Source: an uncultured Granulosicoccus sp.
GTDB lineage: Bacteria > Pseudomonadota > Gammaproteobacteria > Granulosicoccales > Granulosicoccaceae
Length of the DNA stretch: 64,000 nt
Assembly (NCBI GenBank): GCA_947499955.1
Contig: CANMQI010000003.1
Span: 248,001 to 312,000, forward strand
Reading direction: 5' to 3'
How positions within the stretch are numbered: position 1 is the stretch's first letter; each line of letters begins with the position of its first letter. The notes beneath the pieces are model-generated. The model saw only the letters and a program-made list of their open reading frames with translations, did no database searches and was not told the origin of the DNA. A program made the translations under genes and the position numbers. Positions 36,886 to 45,546 of this stretch are shown one piece after another.

Positions 36886-36912
36886 GACCCGCCCCGAGCG
36901 TCGAGGCGGGTC
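36886..36912 (-). terminator. Intercistronic hairpin after the alginate-type binding-protein gene
   Basis: GACCCGCC pairs perfectly with GGCGGGTC (11-nt loop) 16 bp after the binding-protein stop and 36 bp before the lyase ATG. As no U tract follows, mRNA protection or partial termination is more likely than full termination. Confidence 0.55.
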
Positions 36913-36927
36913 ACCAGAAGCTGTCGA

Positions 36928-38481
36928 TCAGCTTCCGTATTGGCGATCGTAAGCCGATTGCATGGCGTCGATGATCTTGTTGTAACCCAGCTTGTCGAGT
37001 TGTTCCTGGTACTTGTCCCAGCCGGCTTCGACGTCCTCGGTACCCAGTATCCAGATCTGCTGCATTTCCAGCATATAGGTCAGCAGATTGCCTTGATACT
37101 TGTCATAGACGTTCTGTTCATCGGGGTTCATGGAGACACCCAGAAACTGCTCGGTCAGATAGTCACCCGCTTCATACAGCGCGATACTCTCGAGACCCAT
37201 TTCATTGGTCCACTGGGCCTGATACTCGAAATCCTGCAGAAAGCCCTTGGGAATCTGTGCACCGACGTTCCACATCTGTGCATTGACCGGATCCGATGCA
37301 TTCAGCACTTCAGGCTTGAAGATGGCCTTGCCATCGACCAGATCGTAGTGCACACCCTCCACACCGAAGTTCGACAGCCGTCGGCCCAGATCGGTGAACC
37401 AGAAATCGAAGTACTTGATGGTCTCGACCGGGTGTTCGTTGGTATAGCTGATCGCCCAGCCATCGGGCTTGACCGGAATGACCCGATGCTCTTCCAGCTG
37501 CCTGCCCGACGGGCTGGCCGGAGGCGGCATGGCTTTCAGGTTGAAACCCGGAACCTTGTCTGCCAGAGAATCGTTGAAACTGGTGGTGGATGGATACCAG
37601 TCATGCGTCATGCCACCCAGGTTGTCACCGAACAATACCTCACGAGAGCGCTTGCCGCGGGTGAAGAATTCCGGGTCGATCAGGCCTTCCTGGTACCACT
37701 TGGCCAGGTTCATCATGCCGGTCTTGTATTCTTCTTCGGTATAACCGTGAACGACCTTGCCATCCTTGACGTAATAGTCATGGAATGTGTCCGACCCGGT
37801 CGTCCGTGCATCCCACAAGACAACCAGACGTACGATTTCTTCCCAGTCGCGCGACAGAAACGGTACTTCGTCCTTCTTGCCGTTGCCATTGGGGTCATCG
37901 TTACGAAAGGCGGTGAGCACCTTGTAGAGCTCATCAACCGTCTTCGGTGTCTCCAGCTCCAGAATGTCCAGCCAGTCCTGACGAATGAAATACATGCGCC
38001 CGAAATCGCCCTCTGGCAGATAGGGGATGTAGTAGATGTTGCCGTCAGCTGCGCTGATGGCGGACTTGATATCCGGACGGGATTCGAAGAAGGCCTTGAT
38101 GTTGGGCGCATGCTCGTCAATCAGCTCGTTCAGCGGCTGAAACGCACCTTCCTGGCCGTATTGATTGAAACCATCCTTCAAGCGGTTGCCACCCACGATG
38201 TCGGCAAGGTCGCCCGACGCGATCATGAGGTTGAACGCATCGGCACTTTTCTGCGTGGCCATGGAGGCTACGCCGTCGAGACTGATACCGGTAAGTTCAG
38301 CCGCACGCTTTTCCACCGGCCAGTCACTGTCATAGACAATCTTGTCGCCGGAATGGAAATGGATGGTCAGCGTCAGCGGTTTATCGACAATGCGATAATC
38401 CTCATCAGCGGCAAACAGCGGGGCTGACAGCCCCACGGTGGTGGCTATGGCGAGCGCCAGTGGTAATTTCATCGCTCTCAT
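36928..38481 (-). CDS. Alginate-oligosaccharide binding protein (AlgQ-like)
   Basis: 517-residue periplasmic receptor. Signal peptide of about 24 residues ending LFAA. A calcium-binding loop DDPNGNGKKDE has D196, N198, N200, K202, D204 and E205 at exactly the spacing of the Ca site of Sphingomonas AlgQ2 (D179-E188). AlgQ proteins deliver oligoalginate to AlgM1M2SS. GGAGGA sits 4 nt before ATG 38481. Co-operonic with the PL15 lyase, which makes the substrate call strong. Confidence 0.88.
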   Translation of the reverse strand: MRAMKLPLALAIATTVGLSAPLFAADEDYRIVDKPLTLTIHFHSGDKIVYDSDWPVEKRAAELTGISLDGVASMATQKSADAFNLMIASGDLADIVGGNRLKDGFNQYGQEGAFQPLNELIDEHAPNIKAFFESRPDIKSAISAADGNIYYIPYLPEGDFGRMYFIRQDWLDILELETPKTVDELYKVLTAFRNDDPNGNGKKDEVPFLSRDWEEIVRLVVLWDARTTGSDTFHDYYVKDGKVVHGYTEEEYKTGMMNLAKWYQEGLIDPEFFTRGKRSREVLFGDNLGGMTHDWYPSTTSFNDSLADKVPGFNLKAMPPPASPSGRQLEEHRVIPVKPDGWAISYTNEHPVETIKYFDFWFTDLGRRLSNFGVEGVHYDLVDGKAIFKPEVLNASDPVNAQMWNVGAQIPKGFLQDFEYQAQWTNEMGLESIALYEAGDYLTEQFLGVSMNPDEQNVYDKYQGNLLTYMLEMQQIWILGTEDVEAGWDKYQEQLDKLGYNKIIDAMQSAYDRQYGS

Positions 38482-38536
38482 GGATTCCTCCGTTGGTAGT
38501 GATTTTCAGATGGTGCTTGTGGTGTATTTCGATTGA

Positions 38537-39418
38537 TCATTCCTTTACCCCGCCCAGCAATATTCCCTTGTTGAAGTATTTCTGCAGGAAGGGATAGATG
38601 AACAACACGGGAATGATCGATGCAACGATAATGGCTGCCGTGACCGTCTCGTACGAATAGGCAGCTTCCAGCAGGGTACTGCCGAACTCTTCATCATTGG
38701 TCAGCGACACGATGGTCTGACGAAGAAAGACCTGCAAGGGAATCTTGCTTTCGTCGCGCAGTAGAATCATGGCCCAGAAGAAGCCGTTCCAGCGTGACAC
38801 GATACAGAACAATGCAACTGTGGCTATGGCAGGTTTCGACAGTGGCAGATAGACTTTCCAGAGAACCTGGAAGTCATTGGCTCCATCCATCCTGGCAGCC
38901 TCCTCGAAAGACTGTGGAATGCCTTCGAAGAAATTGCGCAGCAGGATGACATTGAAGGCATTACAGGCAAAGCCGACGATAATGCCGAAGTAGCTGTCCA
39001 GCAGCCCCAGATCCCGCATGTTCAGAAAGAACGGAATGAGACCGGCGTTGAACCACAGGGTGAAAGCCACGAACAGGTTGAAGAAACGCCGTCCGATAAG
39101 CTGTGGTCTGGACAGTGCATACGCTCCCGGAATGATGATCAGCAGGCTGACCAGCGTACCGAATATCGTATAGATGAAGGTATTCATGTACGAGACCCAG
39201 AACTGCGATTCATTCCAGACGTATTCGTAGGCAGCCAGCGTCAGTTCGATAGGTCGGTATATCACTTCACCGGAAGTCACCGCCGATCCGGAACTGAACG
39301 ATACGGCTGCTATGTAGATGAACGGATACAGCGTACTCAGGGCGAACAGGGTCAGCAGAAAGATGTTGATCCTGACAAACAGCTTGTCGCCTCGGGAGTA
39401 GAGATTCAGATTCTGCAT
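38537..39418 (-). CDS. Oligosaccharide ABC permease (AlgM2-like)
   Basis: 293 residues, six membrane segments, EAA loop FEEAARMDGANDFQVLWKVYLPLSKPA-like region (about 175-200). Belongs to the carbohydrate permease group of LacG/YtcP/AlgM2 and ends with KYFNKGILLGGVKE, the usual terminus of this group. Forms the channel with the upstream AlgM1-like gene (11-bp gap) and precedes the binding protein. Confidence 0.88.
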   Translation of the reverse strand: MQNLNLYSRGDKLFVRINIFLLTLFALSTLYPFIYIAAVSFSSGSAVTSGEVIYRPIELTLAAYEYVWNESQFWVSYMNTFIYTIFGTLVSLLIIIPGAYALSRPQLIGRRFFNLFVAFTLWFNAGLIPFFLNMRDLGLLDSYFGIIVGFACNAFNVILLRNFFEGIPQSFEEAARMDGANDFQVLWKVYLPLSKPAIATVALFCIVSRWNGFFWAMILLRDESKIPLQVFLRQTIVSLTNDEEFGSTLLEAAYSYETVTAAIIVASIIPVLFIYPFLQKYFNKGILLGGVKE

Positions 39419-39429
39419 GCTTGTCTCCC

Positions 39430-40353
39430 CTACCAGAGTGAAGTACGTGTGAAGCGACGACTGATCGAGTTCGCTGTCATCACAAGGACAAAGGCAACTA
39501 CCGCGTTGAATAATCCGGCCGCGGCTGCCACGTCGTACTGGTTACCCACCAGACCCTGGCGATAGATGAAGGTATTGATGACATCCGCCGTCTGGAATGT
39601 GGCGGGCTGGTACAACAGGATAATCAGCTCGAAGCCTACCTCCAACAGATTGCCGATGCGGATGATCAGCATGATGATGATCGTTGGCAGGATGCACGGC
39701 AAGGTGATCTTCCACATCATCTGCCAGCGACTGGCGCCATCGACCACGGCACTCTCGTACAGCGAGGGACTGACACCGGCAATGGCGGCCAGATAGACGA
39801 TGGACTGAAAGCCGGCTTCCTGCCAGATGCCCGACCCGATGAATATCGGCCGGAACCATTCAGGCTGAGTCAGGAAGTAGATCGGCTCGAAGCCCAGCTT
39901 CATCAGCAGCAGATTGACCACACCGGTGGACGGCGAGAATATGTTGATGACGATACCGGCGATGATGACCAGTGAAATGAAGTGCGGCAGATAGACTATG
40001 GTCTGCACGGTCTTTCTGAATTTACCCTGGACGATCTCGTTGAACATGAGTGCCAGAATGATAGGCATCGGAAAGCCGATCATCAGATTCAGAAAACTGA
40101 TGATGAAGGTGTTCTTGATGGCTCTGAGAAACATGTCGCTGTCGAATAACGACCGAAAATGCTCCAGACCCACCCAGGGACTGGCATCCACACCCTTGAA
40201 CAGACTGAAGTCCTTGAAGGCGATCTGCAGGCCGTACATCGGCTTGTACAGAAACAACAGAAACCAGATGACCAACGGTGCCAGCAGCAGGTATATCTGC
40301 CACTCCCGCTTGAAATGCTGGATCAACCAGCGGGTTCGTGATGCATTCTTCAT
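39430..40353 (-). CDS. Oligosaccharide ABC permease (AlgM1-like)
   Basis: 307 residues of the LplB/AlgM1 permease group; the start KREWQIYLLLAPLVIWFLLF and YKPMYGLQIAFKDFS are typical, as is the EAA loop YESAVVDGASRWQMMWKITLP. Six membrane segments. It begins 5 bp after the ATPase gene, so the two are co-translated. Substrate, by context, is oligoalginate. Confidence 0.88.
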   Translation of the reverse strand: MKNASRTRWLIQHFKREWQIYLLLAPLVIWFLLFLYKPMYGLQIAFKDFSLFKGVDASPWVGLEHFRSLFDSDMFLRAIKNTFIISFLNLMIGFPMPIILALMFNEIVQGKFRKTVQTIVYLPHFISLVIIAGIVINIFSPSTGVVNLLLMKLGFEPIYFLTQPEWFRPIFIGSGIWQEAGFQSIVYLAAIAGVSPSLYESAVVDGASRWQMMWKITLPCILPTIIIMLIIRIGNLLEVGFELIILLYQPATFQTADVINTFIYRQGLVGNQYDVAAAAGLFNAVVAFVLVMTANSISRRFTRTSLW

Positions 40354-40358
40354 CGCGC

Positions 40359-41468
40359 CTACCCCCGCGCCTGATCGGCTTGGTAGAGCGCCGATCCGCT
40401 TTTTTCATCGAACACTTTTACACGATCTACGTTGACATGGAACTGCCTGATGTCATTGAGATGCGCGATGTCGCCATGGGTTGGCGTCTTGATGACAAAG
40501 GGCTCGCCGCCCACACTGGCATGAATGAGCGCCTCTGACCCCAGCGGTTCGATGAGGTTGACCTCCAGCGGTACGGATGGCTCACCGCCCGCCGCTTCCA
40601 GCAGTACATCTTCCGGCCGTATGCCCACGATGACCGATTGACCCGTGGCCGATGCCAGCCCCTCAGCGCGTGACAGGGGAATGCTGACCGAATCGGAGAT
40701 CTTCGCCTCGGGCCCGTCAACTCCAGCGACTATGGTGGCCTTGATCTGGTTCATGGGCGGCGAGCCTATGAAGCCGGCAACAAAACGGTTGACCGGATTC
40801 ATGAACAACTCCATCGGGGTGCCTATCTGCTCGATACGACCGGCACTCATCACGACAATTCGATCGGCCAGCGTCATGGCCTCGACCTGGTCATGGGTGA
40901 CATAGATGCTGGTAACACCCAGTCGTGCGTGCAGTCGTTTGATCTCGGCGCGCATCTGGGTTCTCAGTTGTGCATCCAGGTTCGACAAAGGCTCATCGAA
41001 CAGGAAGACCTGCGGATGACGCACGATGGCTCGACCCATCGCAACACGCTGACGCTGTCCACCGGACAGATCGGCAGGCTTTCTATCGAGGTAATTGGTC
41101 AGACCGAGAATCTCGGCGACTTCGCTGACGGAGCGTTTGATCTCCTCCTTGTCGACCTTGCGTATTCGCAGACCAAAGGCAATATTCTCGGACACGTTCA
41201 GATGCGGATAAAGCGCGTAGTTCTGAAAGACCATGGCCACATCGCGATCCTTTGGCGCGATATCGTTGACCATACGGTCTCCAATGGACAGCTTGCCGCC
41301 GGATATTTCCTCAAGTCCGGCGATCATCCGTAGTGTTGTGGACTTGCCACAACCGGAAGGCCCGACGAGCACGACAAACTCCTTCGAGTCCACCGTCAGA
41401 TCAATGCCGTGAACGACATCGACCTCGCCATAACTTTTGACAATTTTTTCAAGAACCACTTGAGACAC
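40359..41468 (-). CDS. Oligosaccharide ABC ATPase (AlgS/MalK-like)
   Basis: 369 residues (AlgS is about 363). Walker A GPSGCGKST, Q-loop VFQNYALYPH, signature LSGGQRQRV, Walker B FLFDEPLSNLD, switch His in YVTHDQVEAM, then a C-terminal OB/TOBE regulatory domain with GIRPEDV. The start is GTG 41468, preceded at ideal distance by AGGAGGT, the strongest ribosome-binding site seen in the window. First structural gene after the GntR regulator. Confidence 0.92.
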   Translation of the reverse strand: MSQVVLEKIVKSYGEVDVVHGIDLTVDSKEFVVLVGPSGCGKSTTLRMIAGLEEISGGKLSIGDRMVNDIAPKDRDVAMVFQNYALYPHLNVSENIAFGLRIRKVDKEEIKRSVSEVAEILGLTNYLDRKPADLSGGQRQRVAMGRAIVRHPQVFLFDEPLSNLDAQLRTQMRAEIKRLHARLGVTSIYVTHDQVEAMTLADRIVVMSAGRIEQIGTPMELFMNPVNRFVAGFIGSPPMNQIKATIVAGVDGPEAKISDSVSIPLSRAEGLASATGQSVIVGIRPEDVLLEAAGGEPSVPLEVNLIEPLGSEALIHASVGGEPFVIKTPTHGDIAHLNDIRQFHVNVDRVKVFDEKSGSALYQADQARG

Positions 41469-41524
41469 TATCCACCTCCTGGGTAATCCGGCTGATGCTG
41501 TTCAGCGTGCGGATCAGATTTTTT

Positions 41525-42328
41525 CTACACTCGTGTACTTCGACTTCCCGGCCTGGTAAAGCCGGATGTTTCTATGAACGTCAACAATTCAGGCAGGGCC
41601 GAAAGCTCCTGCAGCTCGCCTTCCAGCGAACCGATATGGCGTACCAGCGCGTTCTGCGCCTCGTCTGAATCACCGCAACGGATTGCCTCGACAATCGCCT
41701 TGTGATCATTGAGCACCGCCGAACGTCTGCTGATGCGAAACCGGTGCTTCAACTGCCGTATTCTGTGTATCTCACTCTGTGTGCGTTTCACGACAGACCA
41801 GGCACCGCTGACACCTGCCATGTCGAAAAACGCCCGGTGCAGCTGTTCGTCCAGCAGAAAGAAGCTGGCAAAGTCCTCGCTTTGCAGGGCATCCGACTGC
41901 TGTACGATGATTTCATCGAGCTGTTCCTGGGCACGAACATTGGTGTTGTAGGCGGCCGCACGACGAACCGCACCGATTTCAAGTTGCAAACGAATGAAGC
42001 AGGCTTCAATGTAGGTGTTGATTCGAATCGGGGTCACGTAGGTACCACTCTTGGGAACCACACTCACCAGTCCGGTCTCCTCAAGCCGGATAAGGGCTTC
42101 ACGCACCGGCGTCTTGCTGGCATTGAGGGCTTCGGCAATTTCCTTTTCCGTGATCAACTGACCAGGCAGTAATCTGATGGAGACGATCAGTTGCCACAGC
42201 ACATCGTAGATCTGAGTGACCAGTCCCTGCCCCGGCTCCAACTCGACGTCATCCAGCAAGATGCTGATGGATGTGAGTACCGGCAAATCCGTTATTTTCG
42301 AGGCGGGCACCTTGATTCTGCTTCTCAC
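41525..42328 (-). CDS. GntR-family regulator, FadR/FCD subgroup
   Basis: 267 residues: winged helix at about 30-105 (LLPGQLITEKEIAEALNASKTPVREALIRLEETGLV) and an all-helical FCD sensor domain at about 110-250 containing metal-coordinating-type D and H residues (FFLLDEQLHRAFF, LNDHKAIVEAI, LVRHIGSLE). Starts with GTG 42328. It is 56 bp upstream of the algS-like gene and an AT-rich palindromic region lies directly ahead of it, so it probably autoregulates and controls the alginate operon. Confidence 0.9.
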   Translation of the reverse strand: MRSRIKVPASKITDLPVLTSISILLDDVELEPGQGLVTQIYDVLWQLIVSIRLLPGQLITEKEIAEALNASKTPVREALIRLEETGLVSVVPKSGTYVTPIRINTYIEACFIRLQLEIGAVRRAAAYNTNVRAQEQLDEIIVQQSDALQSEDFASFFLLDEQLHRAFFDMAGVSGAWSVVKRTQSEIHRIRQLKHRFRISRRSAVLNDHKAIVEAIRCGDSDEAQNALVRHIGSLEGELQELSALPELLTFIETSGFTRPGSRSTRV

Positions 42329-42330
42329 AT

Positions 42331-42362
42331 ATATCTAATTTGAAAACTAAGATATCAGATAT
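42331..42362. promoter_or_regulatory. Palindromic operator region before the alginate-operon GntR gene
   Basis: Two overlapping inverted repeats: ATATCTAATT with ACTAAGATAT (8 of 10 positions matching, 42331-42355) and the perfect ATATC-A-GATAT (42352-42362). The AT-rich block lies 3-35 bp before the GTG start, where a repressor would cover the promoter. Confidence 0.5.
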
Positions 42363-42441
42363 TGGTGACGAATGTGCACATGACCTGATAAATTTATTTC
42401 AATCGATTCCGCATGACTTCGCGCCTCGGTGACGTCAGTAA

Positions 42442-42789
42442 TATCTCGCATGCCCTCAACACAGTGGCCGCATCGACTTGCCCATATCACTGCCGCTGAT
42501 GCTGCTGCCGAGTGTTCAACTGCAACCTGACAGCTTCGGCGGCATTGGCCGGCTGGCCTGGCTCGCTCTGGCCTACGTGTCGCTGTTCAGCATGCTGATC
42601 GGCTTCATCTTCTGGTATCGCGGACTTGCACAGGGCGGTATAGCGGCCGTGGGTCAACTACAACTGCTGCAGCCGGCATTCGCCATGCTACTGGCCGCCC
42701 TGCTACTGAAAGAGACGATCAGTACCGGCATGATCATTACATCCGCTCTGGTGGTCATCTGCGTGGCTGGCGCGCGGCGAGTGACTTGA
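42442..42789 (+). pseudogene. 5'-truncated EamA/DMT-family transporter
   Basis: The frame encodes only the last three to four membrane segments of an EamA transporter: LAWLALAYVSLFSMLIGFIFWYR, GLAQGGIAAVGQLQLLQPAFAMLLAALLL, KETISTGMIITSALVVICVAG. Intact members have about 290 residues and ten helices; here only about 115 codons remain before an in-frame stop upstream (42439), and the only start options are TTG 42478 and later ATGs. No other EamA remnant lies nearby, so the 5' part was lost by deletion or rearrangement. Confidence 0.75.
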
Positions 42790-42959
42790 GCCATCGTGCG
42801 GTGCACATCGTTGCAAGCACCTGATGCTCCGCACATCAGGAACTGCGTCGTTTTCCCGCCTAAAGAAAAGTCAACGCCTGCCGTTCAAGGAATGACAAGT
42901 ACCGGGTAGAAGAATCCATGGAGGCTGCCTGATGCATATATTTCCAGAGTACGGTGTTC

Positions 42960-45245
42960 ATGGGGAGTACGACCGCGGCCAGAAAGGAGGCCATCAGACA
43001 CAACCAGAATGAGCTCCTGTACAAGGGGGTACGGTTTTCGGTCATCGGCTCGCTGGCGGCAGGCGTCGTGGCGAAAGTCTTTTTCGGCCCTCTTGCCACA
43101 TCACAGGTCGCAGTCTGGACATGGTTCTCGATCCTGTGGCTCGTGTACCTGACCCGGGCTGCAGACTATTGGCTGTTCACGCGCGCGACTCGCGCGCACG
43201 AAAACGTACAGCACTGGACCCGACGATTCAGGATCGGAGCCATGGCATCCGCAGCGGCCTGGTCACTGTCCATGTGGATGATCTTCCCTGTCGATGACCC
43301 AGCGCATCAGGTGCTGCTGATTCTGACTCTCGGCGGAGTGGCAGCCGGAGCATTGGCGTCCCTGCCCTACGACCGAACGCTCAGCAATGTCTTCCAGTTG
43401 CTCATATTCCTGTCCGTCTTCGGTCGCCTGATGGTCGAAGGCACCGGCTTCGCTATGGAAATGGCGCTGTTCAGTGTGTTTGTCTTCGGCTTTCTGCTCA
43501 GCTGCGGCAAGGATGTCGGCAAGAACTACATCGATCTGTTACGACTACGGCAAGACTCCCAGGAAACGAATCTGACCCTGATTCGCACCACTGAACAGAT
43601 GGCACGACTGGGCTACTGGCAATGGGACCTGAATGCATCGACCGTTGAGCTGTCCAACAACCTGACGCGCATGCTTGGATTCAACAGGAAACAGGTCAAT
43701 ATCAAGGAATGTTTCGACCTCATGCATCCCGATGACCGACTCAAGGTGCAGCATGTCTGCGCCCAGGTCTTGAAGACAGGAGCTGACGCAGAAGTCGAAT
43801 TCCGCACTGAGGACAGGCAAAGCGGTGACATCCGCAACATGCGACAGGTAACCAAACTGCTTGTTGGCTCTGATGACAGCATTTCCATGCTCGGCACGGT
43901 GCAGGATGTCACCGACATCAAGTCCGCCGAGCAGAAGATCTACAGCATGGCCTACTACGATGACCTGTCGGGCCTTGCCAACCGCGCGCATTTTCATGAA
44001 CTGCTTGACGCCGAATTCGGCCTGGCCAGACTGCGACAACAAGAATTCGCGATCATCTATATCGACCTGGATGATTTCAAGGGCGTCAACGATTCATACG
44101 GGCATGAGTGCGGCGACAACTACCTTGTGCATTTCTCCAGCTATCTGACCTCCCTGACACAACGCGGCGACATGGCTGCGCGTCTGGGAGGTGATGAGTT
44201 CTGTCTGCTTCTGCGAAACATCGAAAGCCCGCAACAGGCCAATGACAAGGCACTGCAATGCCTGGAATACTGCAAGCAGGCAGTCCAGCTGGGCAATCAT
44301 CGTATACATCCGCGCTTGAGTGTCGGCATCGCCCTGTTTCCAGGCGACGCACAGACTGCAGACGATCTGGTGAAATGTGCTGACATGGCCATGTATACCG
44401 TCAAGCTGGCAGGCAAGCACAGCTATGCCTTCTACGACGAGAGAATGGCAAGAGACAATCATGAGCGCGTTCGTCTTGAAGCCGACCTTCGTCAGGCGCT
44501 GGATAGAGGCGAATTCGAGCTCTGGTATCAACCGAAATTCGCCATCGCCGACAACACACTGGCAGGCGTTGAAGCCCTGATACGCTGGCGTCACCCTGAC
44601 AGAGGGATGATTCCTCCAGACCTGTTCATCTCCACGGCGGAACGCGTCGGAATGATCAAGGAGATTGGTGAATGGGTCCTGATCAATGCCAGCGCGCAAT
44701 TGCGACAGTGGAACGATCAGGGCATGCAACTGGGCATGGCGATCAACATCTCCGGAGATCATTTTGTCGCCGACGGTTTCAGCGACTTCGTTTTCGCCAC
44801 ACTCGACAGAGATGGTGTGAACTTCTCGGATATGGAAATAGAGATTACCGAAAGCCTCAGCCGTGACCCTGAGGTGCATACAAGAATCTGCCGACAGCTG
44901 AGACGCAAGGGGGTGAGAGTCGCCATCGATGACTTCGGCACGGGCTATTCGTCCTTGTCGGTGCTCGGAAAGCTCGAAGTCGATACGCTGAAAGTCGACA
45001 AATCGTTCATCGACGGTGTTGTTGACGACCCGGCAGCGCAACTCATGGTCAAGAGCATCATCGACCTGTCTCTGGGGCTGGGCTACGATGTCGTTGCCGA
45101 AGGGGTCGAGACCGCTGAGCAGCTGGTGTTCCTGCGTGACAATGGCTGCCCGTTCATTCAGGGCTACCTCTTCAGCCGCCCTGTACAGGCAGATCAGATC
45201 CCGAACCTGATGACCATGGACTGGTCTCTTCCTCGGGCGGCATGA
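42960..45245 (+). CDS. Membrane PAS-GGDEF-EAL cyclic-di-GMP enzyme
   Basis: About 761 residues. Five or six N-terminal membrane segments (to about 195), PAS/PAC domain (about 205-325), GGDEF domain (about 330-495) with intact RLGGDEF, EAL domain (about 505-750) with EALIRW, NISGDHF, ITESL, DDFGTGYSSL, VDKSFI and AEGVETAEQ, the full set of phosphodiesterase metal and catalytic positions. The inhibitory I-site reads QRGD rather than RxxD, so product inhibition may be lost. Both activities look possible. ATG 42960 chosen; GTG 42954 is in frame two codons upstream. Apparently monocistronic. Confidence 0.93.
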   Translation: MGSTTAARKEAIRHNQNELLYKGVRFSVIGSLAAGVVAKVFFGPLATSQVAVWTWFSILWLVYLTRAADYWLFTRATRAHENVQHWTRRFRIGAMASAAAWSLSMWMIFPVDDPAHQVLLILTLGGVAAGALASLPYDRTLSNVFQLLIFLSVFGRLMVEGTGFAMEMALFSVFVFGFLLSCGKDVGKNYIDLLRLRQDSQETNLTLIRTTEQMARLGYWQWDLNASTVELSNNLTRMLGFNRKQVNIKECFDLMHPDDRLKVQHVCAQVLKTGADAEVEFRTEDRQSGDIRNMRQVTKLLVGSDDSISMLGTVQDVTDIKSAEQKIYSMAYYDDLSGLANRAHFHELLDAEFGLARLRQQEFAIIYIDLDDFKGVNDSYGHECGDNYLVHFSSYLTSLTQRGDMAARLGGDEFCLLLRNIESPQQANDKALQCLEYCKQAVQLGNHRIHPRLSVGIALFPGDAQTADDLVKCADMAMYTVKLAGKHSYAFYDERMARDNHERVRLEADLRQALDRGEFELWYQPKFAIADNTLAGVEALIRWRHPDRGMIPPDLFISTAERVGMIKEIGEWVLINASAQLRQWNDQGMQLGMAINISGDHFVADGFSDFVFATLDRDGVNFSDMEIEITESLSRDPEVHTRICRQLRRKGVRVAIDDFGTGYSSLSVLGKLEVDTLKVDKSFIDGVVDDPAAQLMVKSIIDLSLGLGYDVVAEGVETAEQLVFLRDNGCPFIQGYLFSRPVQADQIPNLMTMDWSLPRAA

Positions 45246-45546
45246 GATCCGGTGTCCGGTGTCCGGCGTTCGGCGTTCGGCGTTCGGCGTTCGGCGTTCG
45301 GCGTTCGGCGTTCGGCGTTCGGCGTTCGGCGTTCGGCGTTCGTACAGTATGGCGCTCCGCAGGCCAATAATTCCTTACACGAAAACTGAATCCGTTAAAT
45401 AGATTCAATCTACACTAATTACGTTATTTTGCACTTGTTAACATAGCAACGGGTTGACGCTCTACCTGTCGGTCGACGATCCTAAACAAAAGGATAAGCA
45501 AGAAATTGCGCTCCAGCAGCTGGATCTGCGACACAAGAGACAGTCG
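45246..45546. promoter_or_regulatory. Intergenic region before the radical SAM operon
   Basis: After the 7-bp repeat the sequence becomes AT-rich (45342-45450), unlike the surrounding DNA. It contains TGAATC-(9 nt)-GATTCA at 45387-45407, a possible operator or small hairpin, and the promoter of the downstream operon is presumably here, though I cannot assign a convincing -35/-10 pair. No RNA gene was recognised. Confidence 0.4.
45251..45341. repeat. 7-bp tandem repeat, 13 copies
   Basis: Two copies of GGTGTCC followed by eleven perfect copies of GGCGTTC, 91 bp in all. It begins 6 bp after the stop of the GGDEF-EAL gene, in non-coding DNA, about 200 bp upstream of the radical SAM operon. The homogeneity suggests recent slippage; copy number is likely variable between strains. 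Confidence 0.95.

Noticed and set aside
45172-45408. Minus-strand frame encoding repeated RTPNAE
   Set aside because: It is the translation of the 7-bp repeat and the antisense end of the GGDEF-EAL gene; no start signal or independent features.
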